The translations under genes were made by a program, and so were the position numbers. Shown in pieces: positions 34,059 to 42,872 of a stretch of DNA of 64,000 nt; positions within the stretch are counted from its first letter, which is position 1; each line of letters begins with the position of its first letter. The DNA comes from Mesorhizobium ciceri WSM4083 (lineage in GTDB: Bacteria; Pseudomonadota; Alphaproteobacteria; Rhizobiales; Rhizobiaceae): the NCBI RefSeq assembly GCF_000519305.1, contig NZ_JAFG01000005.1:124190-188189 (forward strand), written 5' to 3'. A model generated the notes under the pieces. That model was not told the DNA's origin, did not search any database, and saw only the letters and a list, made by a program, of their open reading frames with translations.

Positions 34059-35138
34059 ATGGAGATGGTCGTTGTCGCTCCACCCGCTCCCGGCAGGCTC
34101 GAGGATCTGAGGCGACGCTTCTTCGCGACGCCGCTTCAGGCGGTGGTGTCGCTGGCCTGCCTGACGATCATGGTCTTCCTGGTCTGGAAGCTGCTGAACT
34201 GGGCGGTTTTCTCGGCTGTCTTCACCACCAGCGGCGGACCGGAGGCCTGCCAGGCGGCAGCGGGCGCCTGCTGGTCGGTCATCGCAGCGAGATGGCGGAT
34301 CATCTTCTTCGGCCTCTATCCTTACGAAGGACAATGGCGCTCGGCGCTGGCCTGCGTCGCCGTGGTGGTGATGACGGTGCTGAGCTGTATCCCGGCATTC
34401 TGGACGGGCCGCCGGATCGCGCTGGTATGGGGAGCCGGAACAGGCCTTTTCTACGTGTTGATGAAAGGCGGCGTGCTTGGCCTTGCCCATGTCGGCGAGG
34501 AAGCCTGGGGCGGGCTGGCGCTGACCCTGTTCATCTTCGTGACCACCTGCCTGATCGGTTTCCCCTTGGCAATCTGCCTGGCCTTGCTGCGCCGGTCGGA
34601 GCTGCCCTGGATTTCCCGGACCACCGGCCTCATCATCGACGGGGTCCGGTCGCTTCCGCTGATATCGATCCTCTTCACCTTTGCCGTGGTTCTGCCGTTC
34701 GCGCTGCCGCAATGGCTGCAGGGCGACAAGCTCTACCGCGTGATCCTCGGCTCCGCTCTGTTCTTCTCCGCCTATCAGGCGGAGATCGTGCGAGGCGGCA
34801 TGCAGGGCGTTGCGACAGGACAGGAAGAGGCTGCCATGGCGCTTGGCATGCGCTATTGGCAACGCATCAGCCGCATCCTCCTGCCTCAGGCCATGCGCAA
34901 CGCCATGCCGGCAACGATCAACCAGTTCGTCATCTCGTTCAAGGAGACCTCGCTGGTGGTCATCGTCGGTTTCTTCGAGATCCTGGCTTCCGGCAATGCC
35001 GCCTATGGCACCGGCGAATGGCGCTTCGCCTATGTCGAAGTCTATGCCTTCATAGCCTTCATCTACTTCATCTTCGTCTTCAGCCTGTCCCGCTACGGCG
35101 CCTTTCTCGAGCGCCGCATGTCGGTCAGCGAACGCTAA
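34059..35138 (+). CDS. aapM: amino acid ABC transporter permease AapM
   Basis: This 359-residue permease matches AapM/BztC. The N-terminal half has a large insert with membrane spans (VVSLACLTIMVFLVWKLLNW; SALACVAVVVMTVLSCIPAF), and the C-terminal half the permease fold with the EAA loop GQEEAAMALGMRYWQRISRI and SFKETSLVVIVGFFEIL. It would pair with AapQ to form the membrane channel. Its stop overlaps the Shine-Dalgarno of aapP. Confidence 0.92.
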   Translation: MEMVVVAPPAPGRLEDLRRRFFATPLQAVVSLACLTIMVFLVWKLLNWAVFSAVFTTSGGPEACQAAAGACWSVIAARWRIIFFGLYPYEGQWRSALACVAVVVMTVLSCIPAFWTGRRIALVWGAGTGLFYVLMKGGVLGLAHVGEEAWGGLALTLFIFVTTCLIGFPLAICLALLRRSELPWISRTTGLIIDGVRSLPLISILFTFAVVLPFALPQWLQGDKLYRVILGSALFFSAYQAEIVRGGMQGVATGQEEAAMALGMRYWQRISRILLPQAMRNAMPATINQFVISFKETSLVVIVGFFEILASGNAAYGTGEWRFAYVEVYAFIAFIYFIFVFSLSRYGAFLERRMSVSER

Positions 35139-35150
35139 GGAGGCGTGCAG

Positions 35151-35909
35151 GTGACCTCGACCAATTCGACCGGTGAGCCGGCGCTCCGTATAGAAAACCT
35201 CGACAAATACTACGGCACGTTCCAAGCACTGCGCGGGATAAACCTTTCCGTACAACGGGGCGAAAAAATCGTCGTCTGCGGACCCTCCGGCTCCGGCAAG
35301 TCGACCATGATCCGCTGCATCAACCGCCTCGAGCAGCACAATGGCGGCCGCATCGTCGTGCTCGGCACCGAACTCAACGACGATGTCGGCAACATCGACG
35401 AGATCAGGCGCGAAGTCGGCATGGTGTTCCAGCACTTCAACCTGTTCCCGCACATGACGGTGCTGGAGAACTGCATGATCTCCCCGATGATCGTGCGCAA
35501 GCAGCCGCGGGCGCAAGCCGAGGCAACCGCCCGCCACTACCTGGAGAAGGTGCGCATTCCCGAGCAGGCCATGAAATATCCCAGCCAATTGTCCGGCGGT
35601 CAGCAGCAGCGAGTCGCGATTGCACGTGCTCTTTGCATGCAGCCGCAGATCATGCTGTTCGACGAACCGACCTCGGCGCTCGATCCCGAAATGGTCTCCG
35701 AAGTGCTTGATGTCATGGTCACGCTTGCCTCCGAGGGCATGACTATGATCTGCGTGACGCATGAGATGGGCTTTGCGCGTCGCGTGGCGGACCGGGTGCT
35801 TTTCATGGACGGCGGCGAGATCCTCGAAGAAGCGCCTCCGGACGAGTTCTTCACCTCTTCCCGCAACGAGCGCACCCGACAATTCCTGTCGCAGGTGCTG
35901 GGTCATTGA
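35151..35909 (+). CDS. aapP: amino acid ABC transporter ATP-binding protein AapP
   Basis: This 252-residue ATPase has Walker [11 protein letters not shown]-loop [11 protein letters not shown], signature [15 protein letters not shown], Walker [15 protein letters not shown] and the switch His in CVTHEMGFA. It is typical of polar amino acid importers (GlnQ/AapP). AAGGAGG ends 7 bases before the GTG at 35151; an in-frame GTG 6 bases upstream is too close to that site. Confidence 0.93.
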   Translation: MTSTNSTGEPALRIENLDKYYGTFQALRGINLSVQRGEKIVVCGPSGSGKSTMIRCINRLEQHNGGRIVVLGTELNDDVGNIDEIRREVGMVFQHFNLFPHMTVLENCMISPMIVRKQPRAQAEATARHYLEKVRIPEQAMKYPSQLSGGQQQRVAIARALCMQPQIMLFDEPTSALDPEMVSEVLDVMVTLASEGMTMICVTHEMGFARRVADRVLFMDGGEILEEAPPDEFFTSSRNERTRQFLSQVLGH

Positions 35910-35969
35910 TTGGAAGCAACGGTCCGGAACGTGTCGCACGGCACGCCCTCAGCTAACTCGGGTAAATCA

Positions 35970-37376
35970 ATGACCGATCCCGCCACCGCGCTGCACGAGA
36001 TTCTCGGGCCGAAAGGCTGGCTTTCGGGCCGGGATGCCGAGCCCTACCGGCGCGATTGGCTCAATCGCTACGGCGTCGCACCTCTGGGCGTTGCCAGGCC
36101 CGCGAATACGTCGCAGGTTGCCAGTGTCGTCAAGCTATGTCGCGAGGCAGGGCTGGCGGTGGTGCCCCAGGGCGGGAACACCGGGCTTTGCGGCGCCGCC
36201 GTCGCCGAGCAGCCAAATGCGGTGATCGTCTCGCTTTCACGCATGGCGGCGATCGGGAAGCCGGATCTGGACAGCGGATCGATCGTCGTCGAGGCGGGTG
36301 TCGTGCTGGCCGCGCTGCACGAAGCGCTTGAACCGACTGACCTGATGTTTCCAATGCATCTCGGCGCGGAAGGCAGCGCCAGGATCGGCGGCCTGATCGG
36401 CACCAATGCCGGCGGCAGCCAGGCTTTCCGCTACGGCATGATGCAGGATCTCGTCCTGGGTCTCGAAGTCGTGACGCCTGACGGCCGGGTTTGGGACGGA
36501 CTGCGCGCGGTGCAGAAGGACAATGCCGGCTATCAACTACGCAAGCTGTTCTGCGGCGCTGAGGGCACGCTCGGCATCGTCACGCGCGCGATCCTGCGGC
36601 TCTACTTCAAGCCTCGGCAGCAAGCGAGCGCCCTTTTGGTCCTGCCCGATTTTGCTGCCGCCGTTTCGTTCGGCGCCTTCCTGCGCGGCGAGGCCGGGGA
36701 ATTCCTGACTGGCCTCGAGTTCTTCTCCGATGTCGGCCTGCAACTGGCGCTCAAGCACCTGCCCGACCTTGCCTACCAACTGGAAACACGGGGCGACGTC
36801 TATCTGCTGGTCGAACTGGCATCGGGATCGTCACGTGTTCCCTTGGACGAGATCCTGGCTTCGGCGCTGGAATGGGGCATGGAACAGGGCCTGGTCTGCG
36901 ACGGCGCGCTGGCGGCGACGGGTGCGCATCGGGCACAGTTCTGGCGGCTGCGTGAAGAGCAACCGGAGGGACAGAGGCTGGAAGGCGACCAGCTCAAGCA
37001 CGACATCTCAGTGCCTCCAGGTGCAATCGCCCGTTTCGTGATGGCAGGCGCGAAGATCTGCGGCGGCATTCTTCCCGGCGTGCGGATAAACCCGTTCGGG
37101 CACCTCGGCGACGGAAACATCCACTACAATTTGTCTCCGCCGGAAGGTCGAGCCGATTTCGACGGCAAGGCCGAACTGTTCGCCGAGGCGCTGTCATCTC
37201 TTGCCACTCAGATGGGCGGCAGCTTTGCGGCCGAGCATGGGCTTGGCCGGGCAAAGGTGGTCATGGCCGACCGCAATCGCGGCCTGGTGGAGCGAGAGCT
37301 CATGGCGCGGCTCAAAGGTGCGTTCGATCCGCTGGCCACGATGAACCCGGACGTCCTGGTGCGCGCCTCTCAGTAA
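35970..37376 (+). CDS. FAD-linked 2-hydroxyacid dehydrogenase (GlcD / D-2-hydroxyglutarate DH-like)
   Basis: This 468-residue protein has an N-terminal PCMH FAD-binding domain (VVPQGGNTGLCGAAV, GLIGTNAGGSQAFRYG) and a C-terminal FAD-linked oxidase domain with the HLGDGNIHYNL metal-site motif and AAEHGLGRAK. It belongs with GlcD, D-lactate and D-2-hydroxyglutarate dehydrogenases, which pass electrons to quinone or electron-transfer flavoprotein. The ATG at 35970 gives the family start, 60 bases after the aapP stop. It could oxidise a 2-hydroxyacid made from the imported substrate. Confidence 0.88.
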   Translation: MTDPATALHEILGPKGWLSGRDAEPYRRDWLNRYGVAPLGVARPANTSQVASVVKLCREAGLAVVPQGGNTGLCGAAVAEQPNAVIVSLSRMAAIGKPDLDSGSIVVEAGVVLAALHEALEPTDLMFPMHLGAEGSARIGGLIGTNAGGSQAFRYGMMQDLVLGLEVVTPDGRVWDGLRAVQKDNAGYQLRKLFCGAEGTLGIVTRAILRLYFKPRQQASALLVLPDFAAAVSFGAFLRGEAGEFLTGLEFFSDVGLQLALKHLPDLAYQLETRGDVYLLVELASGSSRVPLDEILASALEWGMEQGLVCDGALAATGAHRAQFWRLREEQPEGQRLEGDQLKHDISVPPGAIARFVMAGAKICGGILPGVRINPFGHLGDGNIHYNLSPPEGRADFDGKAELFAEALSSLATQMGGSFAAEHGLGRAKVVMADRNRGLVERELMARLKGAFDPLATMNPDVLVRASQ

Positions 37377-37492
37377 AGAAAAACTTTCGAATAGACGGCA
37401 TTTCTTGGTTTCGTCTCGATCCGCCAGCGTGCACGTATGAATCCGAAAGGCAGGCTCGGTCCGCTTGCCGCCTGAATGAAGGATGTCGCAGC
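37377..37492 (+). promoter_or_regulatory. leader of the ThDP-hyuAB operon with shared motif
   Basis: AAACTTTCGAAT (37381-37392) and TTTCTTGGTTTCG (37401-37413) repeat elements of the 28922-29197 region (the first in inverted orientation). AAGGA lies before the ATG at 37493. The shared elements suggest one regulator for both units. Confidence 0.4.
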
Positions 37493-39163
37493 ATGATCCG
37501 CAATGGCGGTCGCCTTCTTGTCGAGTGCCTGATCGCGCTCGGCGCGACCAAGAGTTTCGGTGTGCCGGGCGAAAGCTACCTGGCCGTGCTGGACGCGCTG
37601 CACGACACTCATGGAAAGCTGGACTACGTGCTGTGTCGCAATGAAGGCGGTGCGGCATTCATGGCCTCGGCCTACGGCAAGCTGACGGGCTCGCCGGGCA
37701 TCTGCTTCGTGACGCGTGGCCCGGGCGTAACCAATGCGTCCATCGGGGTGCACACCGCGATGCAAGACAGTTCGCCGATGATCCTGTTCGTTGGCCAGGT
37801 CGGCACCGACATGCGCGGCCGCGAAGCGTTCCAGGAGATCGACTACCGGGCGGTGTTCGGCACGATGGCGAAATGGGCCGTGGAAATCGACGATGTCGAG
37901 CGCCTCCCGGAAATCATTGCCCGGGCCTGGACCACGGCGCTGACCGGGCGGCCCGGCCCCGTGGTGATCGCCCTGCCCGAGGACATGCTGACGACGCTGA
38001 CCGATGTCGCTGCACTCAGCGGACCGGCCAGGCTGTTCGAGGCCGCGGCCGATGCCGACGCGCTGGCCGAGGCCCAATCCATGCTTGCCGCCGCCCGCAG
38101 GCCGGTCGTCCTGATCGGCGGCGCCAACTGGTCCGCTGACGGGCGCGCCGCGCTCCAGGCTTTCGCCGAAACCTCCGACATTCCGGTGGTCGCGGCGTTC
38201 CGTTTCCAGGATCAGTTCGACAATGGTTCGCCGGTCTTCGTCGGCGAGGCCGGTGTCGGCATGGTCCCGCATGTCAAGACGCTGATCCGCGACGCCGATG
38301 TGATTCTGGCGATCAATGTGCGCTTTGGCGAGATGACCACGGATGGCTACACGCTGCTGTCCGTGCCCGAGCCGAAGCAGAAGCTGATCCATGTGCACGG
38401 TTCGGATCGCGAGATCGGCAAGATCTACGTGCCCTCGCTTGGCATCCATGCCGGGCCGAACGCCTTCGCCAAGGCGCTCTCGCCGGTCAAGGGCGACTGG
38501 GCCGCGTGGCGGTCGCAGGCGCGCCAAAGCTATGAGGGCACGTTCATCGCTCCGGCCCAGCCGGGCCCGGTCGACATGGTCGAGGTCAGCCGCTGGCTGC
38601 GCGAGAACCTACCCACCGACGTCATCCTCACCAATGGCGCCGGCAATTTCACCGTGTGGCCAAACAAGTTCTTCAAGTTCGGACCGAAGGCACGGCTGCT
38701 GGCGCCGCAATCCGGCGCCATGGGCTACGGCCTGCCGGCGGCCATCGCGGCCAAGGTGGCCTTTCCCGACCGCACGGTGGTCTGTTTTGCCGGCGACGGC
38801 GATTTCCAGATGAACTGCCAGGAGTTGGGGACGGCGATGCAGGCCGGAGCGCAGCCGATCGTCCTGATCCTGAACAATGGCATCTACGGCACCATCCGCG
38901 CCCATCAGGAGCGGCACTATCCGGCGCGCGTATCGGGAACCAACATCGAGAACCCGGATTTCGTCGGCATCGCCCGGGCCTATGGCTTCCATGCCGAGCG
39001 AGTCGGCGCGACCGGCGATTTCGCCGGTGCTTTCGGCAGGGCGCTGGCGTCCGCGACCGGCGCGGTCCTGGAGCTGGATATTTCCCCGGAGGCGATCACG
39101 CCGCGTCAGACCCTTTCCCAAATGCGCGACGCAGCGCTCGCTTCGCAGAAGGCCAACGCATGA
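37493..39163 (+). CDS. ThDP-dependent enzyme, acetolactate synthase/benzoylformate decarboxylase-like
   Basis: This 556-residue enzyme has the three domains of the POX/IlvB family: PYR with the activating Glu in CRNEGGAAFMASAYG (near residue 50), a central TPP_enzyme_M domain, and PP with FAGDGDFQMNCQELGTAMQAG and LNNGIYGTIRAHQ. It is probably a 2-oxoacid decarboxylase, carboligase or oxidase; no FAD or regulatory subunit clue allows a choice. Its stop overlaps hyuA by 4 bases, so it is tightly coupled to the hydantoinase/oxoprolinase pair. Confidence 0.87.
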   Translation: MIRNGGRLLVECLIALGATKSFGVPGESYLAVLDALHDTHGKLDYVLCRNEGGAAFMASAYGKLTGSPGICFVTRGPGVTNASIGVHTAMQDSSPMILFVGQVGTDMRGREAFQEIDYRAVFGTMAKWAVEIDDVERLPEIIARAWTTALTGRPGPVVIALPEDMLTTLTDVAALSGPARLFEAAADADALAEAQSMLAAARRPVVLIGGANWSADGRAALQAFAETSDIPVVAAFRFQDQFDNGSPVFVGEAGVGMVPHVKTLIRDADVILAINVRFGEMTTDGYTLLSVPEPKQKLIHVHGSDREIGKIYVPSLGIHAGPNAFAKALSPVKGDWAAWRSQARQSYEGTFIAPAQPGPVDMVEVSRWLRENLPTDVILTNGAGNFTVWPNKFFKFGPKARLLAPQSGAMGYGLPAAIAAKVAFPDRTVVCFAGDGDFQMNCQELGTAMQAGAQPIVLILNNGIYGTIRAHQERHYPARVSGTNIENPDFVGIARAYGFHAERVGATGDFAGAFGRALASATGAVLELDISPEAITPRQTLSQMRDAALASQKANA

Positions 39164-41256
39164 CCAGTACGGCAAATGACATCCGTCTCGGCGCGGATAT
39201 CGGCGGCACATTCACCGATATCGTGGTCGATGTGCGCGGCATGATCTTTTCGACCAAGATCCTGACCAACTATGCCGCCCCCGAACAGGCCATCCTCGAC
39301 GGCATCGAGATCGTCGTGCGCGACGCCGGCATCACACTGGCGGACCTCGACATCGTCATCCACGGCACCACGCTGGCGACCAACGCGCTCATCGAACGGC
39401 GTGGCGCCAAGACGGCGCTGGTCACCACCGAAGGGTTTCGCGATGTCATCGAGATGCGCACGGAAAACCGGTTCGAACAGTATGATCTGAACCTGAAACT
39501 GCCGCCGCCGCTGATCCCGCGCGAACATCGCTATACGGTCAAGGGGCGCATCGGCGCGGACGGACGGGAATTGCAGCCGCTGGACGAAGCGGCGCTCGAC
39601 GAGATCGCCGACAGCATCGCCGCCGGCGGCTTCGGCGCCGTCGCCATCGGCTTCATCCATTCCTATATGGACCCGGTGCATGAGCGGCGGGCGCGCGAAA
39701 TCCTCGCCAGAAAGCTCGACATACCGATTTCCATCAGCGCCGAGGTCTCGCCGCAGATGCGCGAGTTCGAACGCTTCAACACGGTTTGCGCCAATGCCTA
39801 TGTCCGGCCGCAGATGGCCGACTATCTGGTGCGCCTCCAGGTGCGGCTGAAGGAGATGGGGGCGAACTGCCCAGTGTTCATGATCCACTCGGGCGGCGGC
39901 CTGATCTCGGTGGAAACCGCGTCCGAATTTCCGGTGCGCCTGGTCGAGTCCGGACCTGCCGGCGGCGCCATCTTCGCGGCCGACGTGGCGCGGCGCTTCG
40001 ATCTGGACTCCGTCGTCTCCTACGACATGGGCGGGACGACCGCGAAGATCTGCCTGATCGAGGACTATTCGCCGCGCACGGCGCGGACCTTCGAGGTCGC
40101 CCGCACCTATCGCTTCTGCAAGGGCTCCGGCATGCCGATCTCGATCCCCGTCATCGAGATGATCGAGATCGGCGCCGGCGGCGGCTCGATCGCCTGGGTC
40201 GACGCCATGGGACGCATCCAGACCGGCCCGGAAAGTGCCGGGTCCGAACCCGGTCCCGCCTGCTACGGGCGCGGCGGCAGCCGCCCGGCCATCACCGATG
40301 CCGACCTGGTGCTGGGCAAACTCGATCCCGACAATTTCGCCGGCGGCGCCATCAGACTCGACACCCAGGCTTCCGAGCAGGCAATCACCCGTGATGTCGG
40401 CACCCGGCTTTCGCTCAATTCCGTTTCCGCCGCTTTCGGCATCTGCGAGGTCGTCGACGAGAACATGGCCAATGCCGCCCGCGTGCACGCGGTGGAAAAC
40501 GGCAAGAACATCTCCGACAATGTCATGATCGCCTTTGGCGGCGCCGCGCCCCTGCACGCGGCACGGCTGTGCGAAAAACTTGGCGTAGAACAGTGCCTTG
40601 TTCCGCAAGGCGCCGGCGTCGGTTCGGCCATCGGCTTCCTCAAGGCGCCGTTCGGCTACGAGGCGCTGGCTTCCAAATTGATGCGGCTGTCGCGTTTCGA
40701 TGCATGCGAGGTGAATGCGCTGCTCGACGGGCTGAAGACGACCGCCGAGAGCTTCGTGCGGGCCGGCACCGACGGTGCCATCACCCGCGAGATCACCGCC
40801 TTCATGCGCTATGCCGGCCAGGGTTGGGAAATCCCGGTGCCGCTGCCCGACAGGGCGTTCAAGCCCGGCGACGATGTGAGCCTCAAGGACGCTTTCCGGG
40901 ACAATTACGCGCGCTTCTTCGGCCGTGCCATTGATGGCCTTGACGGGTTGGAAATCGAAATCGTCACCTGGTCGGTCAAAGCGCAAGACGTGCGACCGGC
41001 CCCCGCCAGGCACGCTATCACCATGGGGACACGACCCGTTGCTGCTTCGCAGACGCGCGGGGTTTTCGACCCGACGACCGGAACGGTGCAGATTTCGGCT
41101 ATCATCGAACGCGCCGACCTCTCGCCGGGGGATCGCATCAGTGGTCCGGCGGTGATCGTCGAGCGTGAGACGTCGACGGTCGTCACCACTCTCTTCGATG
41201 CCGTGCTGCAGAGCGACGGTTCGATCCTCCTGATCCGCAAAGGGGTCCAGGCATGA
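39160..41256 (+). CDS. hyuA: hydantoinase/oxoprolinase family protein, A subunit
   Basis: This 698-residue protein is the HyuA-type subunit: N-terminal actin-like ATP-binding fold (LGADIGGTFTDIVV), VIHGTTLATNALIERRGA, and SYDMGGTTAKICLIED in the second phosphate-binding region, then AFGGAAPLHAARLCEKLG. Together with HyuB it forms ATP-dependent N-methylhydantoinase, 5-oxoprolinase or acetone/acetophenone carboxylase-type complexes. The ATG at 39160 overlaps the ThDP enzyme stop (ATGA) although the frame is open far upstream. The substrate is unknown. Confidence 0.9.
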   Translation: MTSTANDIRLGADIGGTFTDIVVDVRGMIFSTKILTNYAAPEQAILDGIEIVVRDAGITLADLDIVIHGTTLATNALIERRGAKTALVTTEGFRDVIEMRTENRFEQYDLNLKLPPPLIPREHRYTVKGRIGADGRELQPLDEAALDEIADSIAAGGFGAVAIGFIHSYMDPVHERRAREILARKLDIPISISAEVSPQMREFERFNTVCANAYVRPQMADYLVRLQVRLKEMGANCPVFMIHSGGGLISVETASEFPVRLVESGPAGGAIFAADVARRFDLDSVVSYDMGGTTAKICLIEDYSPRTARTFEVARTYRFCKGSGMPISIPVIEMIEIGAGGGSIAWVDAMGRIQTGPESAGSEPGPACYGRGGSRPAITDADLVLGKLDPDNFAGGAIRLDTQASEQAITRDVGTRLSLNSVSAAFGICEVVDENMANAARVHAVENGKNISDNVMIAFGGAAPLHAARLCEKLGVEQCLVPQGAGVGSAIGFLKAPFGYEALASKLMRLSRFDACEVNALLDGLKTTAESFVRAGTDGAITREITAFMRYAGQGWEIPVPLPDRAFKPGDDVSLKDAFRDNYARFFGRAIDGLDGLEIEIVTWSVKAQDVRPAPARHAITMGTRPVAASQTRGVFDPTTGTVQISAIIERADLSPGDRISGPAVIVERETSTVVTTLFDAVLQSDGSILLIRKGVQA

Positions 41257-42872
41257 GCGACATCTTGGAAATCCGCATGCAGGTGATGTGGAATCGCCTG
41301 ATTTCGGTGGTCGAGGAGCAGGCGCTGACCCTGTTGCGCACGGCCTTCTCGACATCGGTGCGTGAATCGGGCGACCTGTCGGCCGGCGTGTTCAATCCGC
41401 GCGGCGAGATGCTGGCGCAGGCGGTGACCGGCACGCCCGGGCATGTGAACACCATGGCCGAGGCCGTGCTGCAATTCATGAACGAGATCCCGCGCGAGGA
41501 GATGTACGAGGGCGACACCTATGTCACCAACGATCCCTGGAAAGGCACTGGTCATCTCCATGACATCACCATGGTCTCGCCGTCGTTCCTCAACGGCGAA
41601 CTGGTGGCGTTCTTCGCCTGCACCGCACACGTGGTCGATGTTGGCGGACGTGGCTTCGGCGCCGACGGCAAGTCGGTCTACGAGGAAGGCATCCAGATCC
41701 CGATCATGAAGTTCGCCGAGCGCGGCAAGGTGAACCTCGATCTGGTGAAGATCCTGCGCGCCAATGTACGCGAGCCGAACCAGGTCGTCGGCGACTTCTA
41801 TTCGCTGGCCGCCTGCAACGAGGTCGGCCATCGCCGCCTGGTCGACATGATGAAGGAGATCGGCCTGGCATCGTTGGACAGGCTGGGAGAGTTCATCTTC
41901 ACGCGCACGCATGACGCGACGCTGGAACGCATCAAGGCGCTGCCGAAAGGCACCTGGTCGAACGAGTTGGTGACCGACGGCTACGATACGCCGGTCAAGC
42001 TGGTGGCAGCCGTCTCGATTGGCGACGACCATTTGAACGTCGATTTCTCCGGCACCGATCCGACAAGCCGATGGGGCATCAACGTTCCGATCATCTACAG
42101 CAAGGCCTATGCCTGCTACGCCCTGAAATGCGTGGTGGCGCCGGAGATCCCGAACAATGCGGCCTCGCTTGCTCTGTTCACCATTTCGTCGCCGACCAAC
42201 ATCCTGAACGCTCCGCGACCGGCGCCGGTCTCCCTGCGCCACGTCATCGGCCATATGGTGCCCGATCTGGTGCTGGGCGCGCTGGCCAAGGCGCTGCCGG
42301 GCCAGATCCTTGCCGAAGGCGCGGCGGCACTGTGGAACATCCACATCTCGGTCAGGCCGGTCGCCGGCGGCGACGGGCGCCGCGCCGAGGTGCTGATGTT
42401 CAATTCCGGCGGCATGGGCGCACGCCCGACGCTGGACGGGCTTTCCGCCACTGCCTTTCCGTCCGGTGTCCATACGATGCCGATCGAGGCGACCGAGCAC
42501 ACCGGACCGATCGTCATCTGGCGCAAGGAACTGCGTCCCGATTCCGGCGGTGACGGGGAATTTCGCGGCGGCCTCGGCCAGATCCTGGAAATCGCGGCCA
42601 CCGAAGGTCACGAGTTCGACTTCTCCGCCATGTTCGACCGGGTCAAACATCCGGCCAAGGGCCGCAATGGCGGCAAGGACGGGATCGCCGGTATCGTCAG
42701 GCTCGACGATGGCACGCTGATGCGCCCCAAGGGCTGGCAGCACGTTCCGGAAGGGCGTCGGCTGGTTCTGGAACTTCCCGGCGGTGGTGGCTATGGCGAT
42801 CCCGCCAGGCGCAGTACGGAGGCGCGGGCACAGGACGTGTCCAGGGGCTATATTTCGGAGAAAAGCCGATGA
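41253..42872 (+). CDS. hyuB: hydantoinase/oxoprolinase family protein, B subunit
   Basis: This 539-residue protein is the HyuB-type subunit: SDLSAGVFNPRGEMLAQA-like N-terminal segment, GHVNTM, and the metal/substrate motif TNDPWKGTGHLHDITMV, followed by VAFFACTAHVVDVGG. It is the partner of HyuA directly upstream (4-base ATGA overlap) and overlaps the following aminotransferase gene by 4 bases. The size of the pair is that of prokaryotic 5-oxoprolinase/hydantoinase, without the third subunit seen in acetone carboxylase. Confidence 0.9.
   Translation: MSDILEIRMQVMWNRLISVVEEQALTLLRTAFSTSVRESGDLSAGVFNPRGEMLAQAVTGTPGHVNTMAEAVLQFMNEIPREEMYEGDTYVTNDPWKGTGHLHDITMVSPSFLNGELVAFFACTAHVVDVGGRGFGADGKSVYEEGIQIPIMKFAERGKVNLDLVKILRANVREPNQVVGDFYSLAACNEVGHRRLVDMMKEIGLASLDRLGEFIFTRTHDATLERIKALPKGTWSNELVTDGYDTPVKLVAAVSIGDDHLNVDFSGTDPTSRWGINVPIIYSKAYACYALKCVVAPEIPNNAASLALFTISSPTNILNAPRPAPVSLRHVIGHMVPDLVLGALAKALPGQILAEGAAALWNIHISVRPVAGGDGRRAEVLMFNSGGMGARPTLDGLSATAFPSGVHTMPIEATEHTGPIVIWRKELRPDSGGDGEFRGGLGQILEIAATEGHEFDFSAMFDRVKHPAKGRNGGKDGIAGIVRLDDGTLMRPKGWQHVPEGRRLVLELPGGGGYGDPARRSTEARAQDVSRGYISEKSR

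Noticed and set aside
32820-35939. A 1,039-codon open frame on the minus strand opposite aapQMP
   Set aside because: It is antisense to three clear transporter genes and its composition (His/Asp/Arg/Gln-rich, no domain) is that of a GC-rich shadow frame.
37437-37475. A 12-residue leader peptide ORF before the ThDP gene
   Set aside because: No ribosome binding site, no run of regulatory codons and no attenuator hairpin.
39106-41355. A 749-codon open frame on the minus strand opposite hyuA
   Set aside because: Shadow of hyuA in a GC-rich genome; no recognisable domain and the + strand gene has full family signatures.
40905-42743. A 612-codon open frame on the minus strand opposite hyuB
   Set aside because: Same reason: antisense to a well-supported gene and without conserved motifs.
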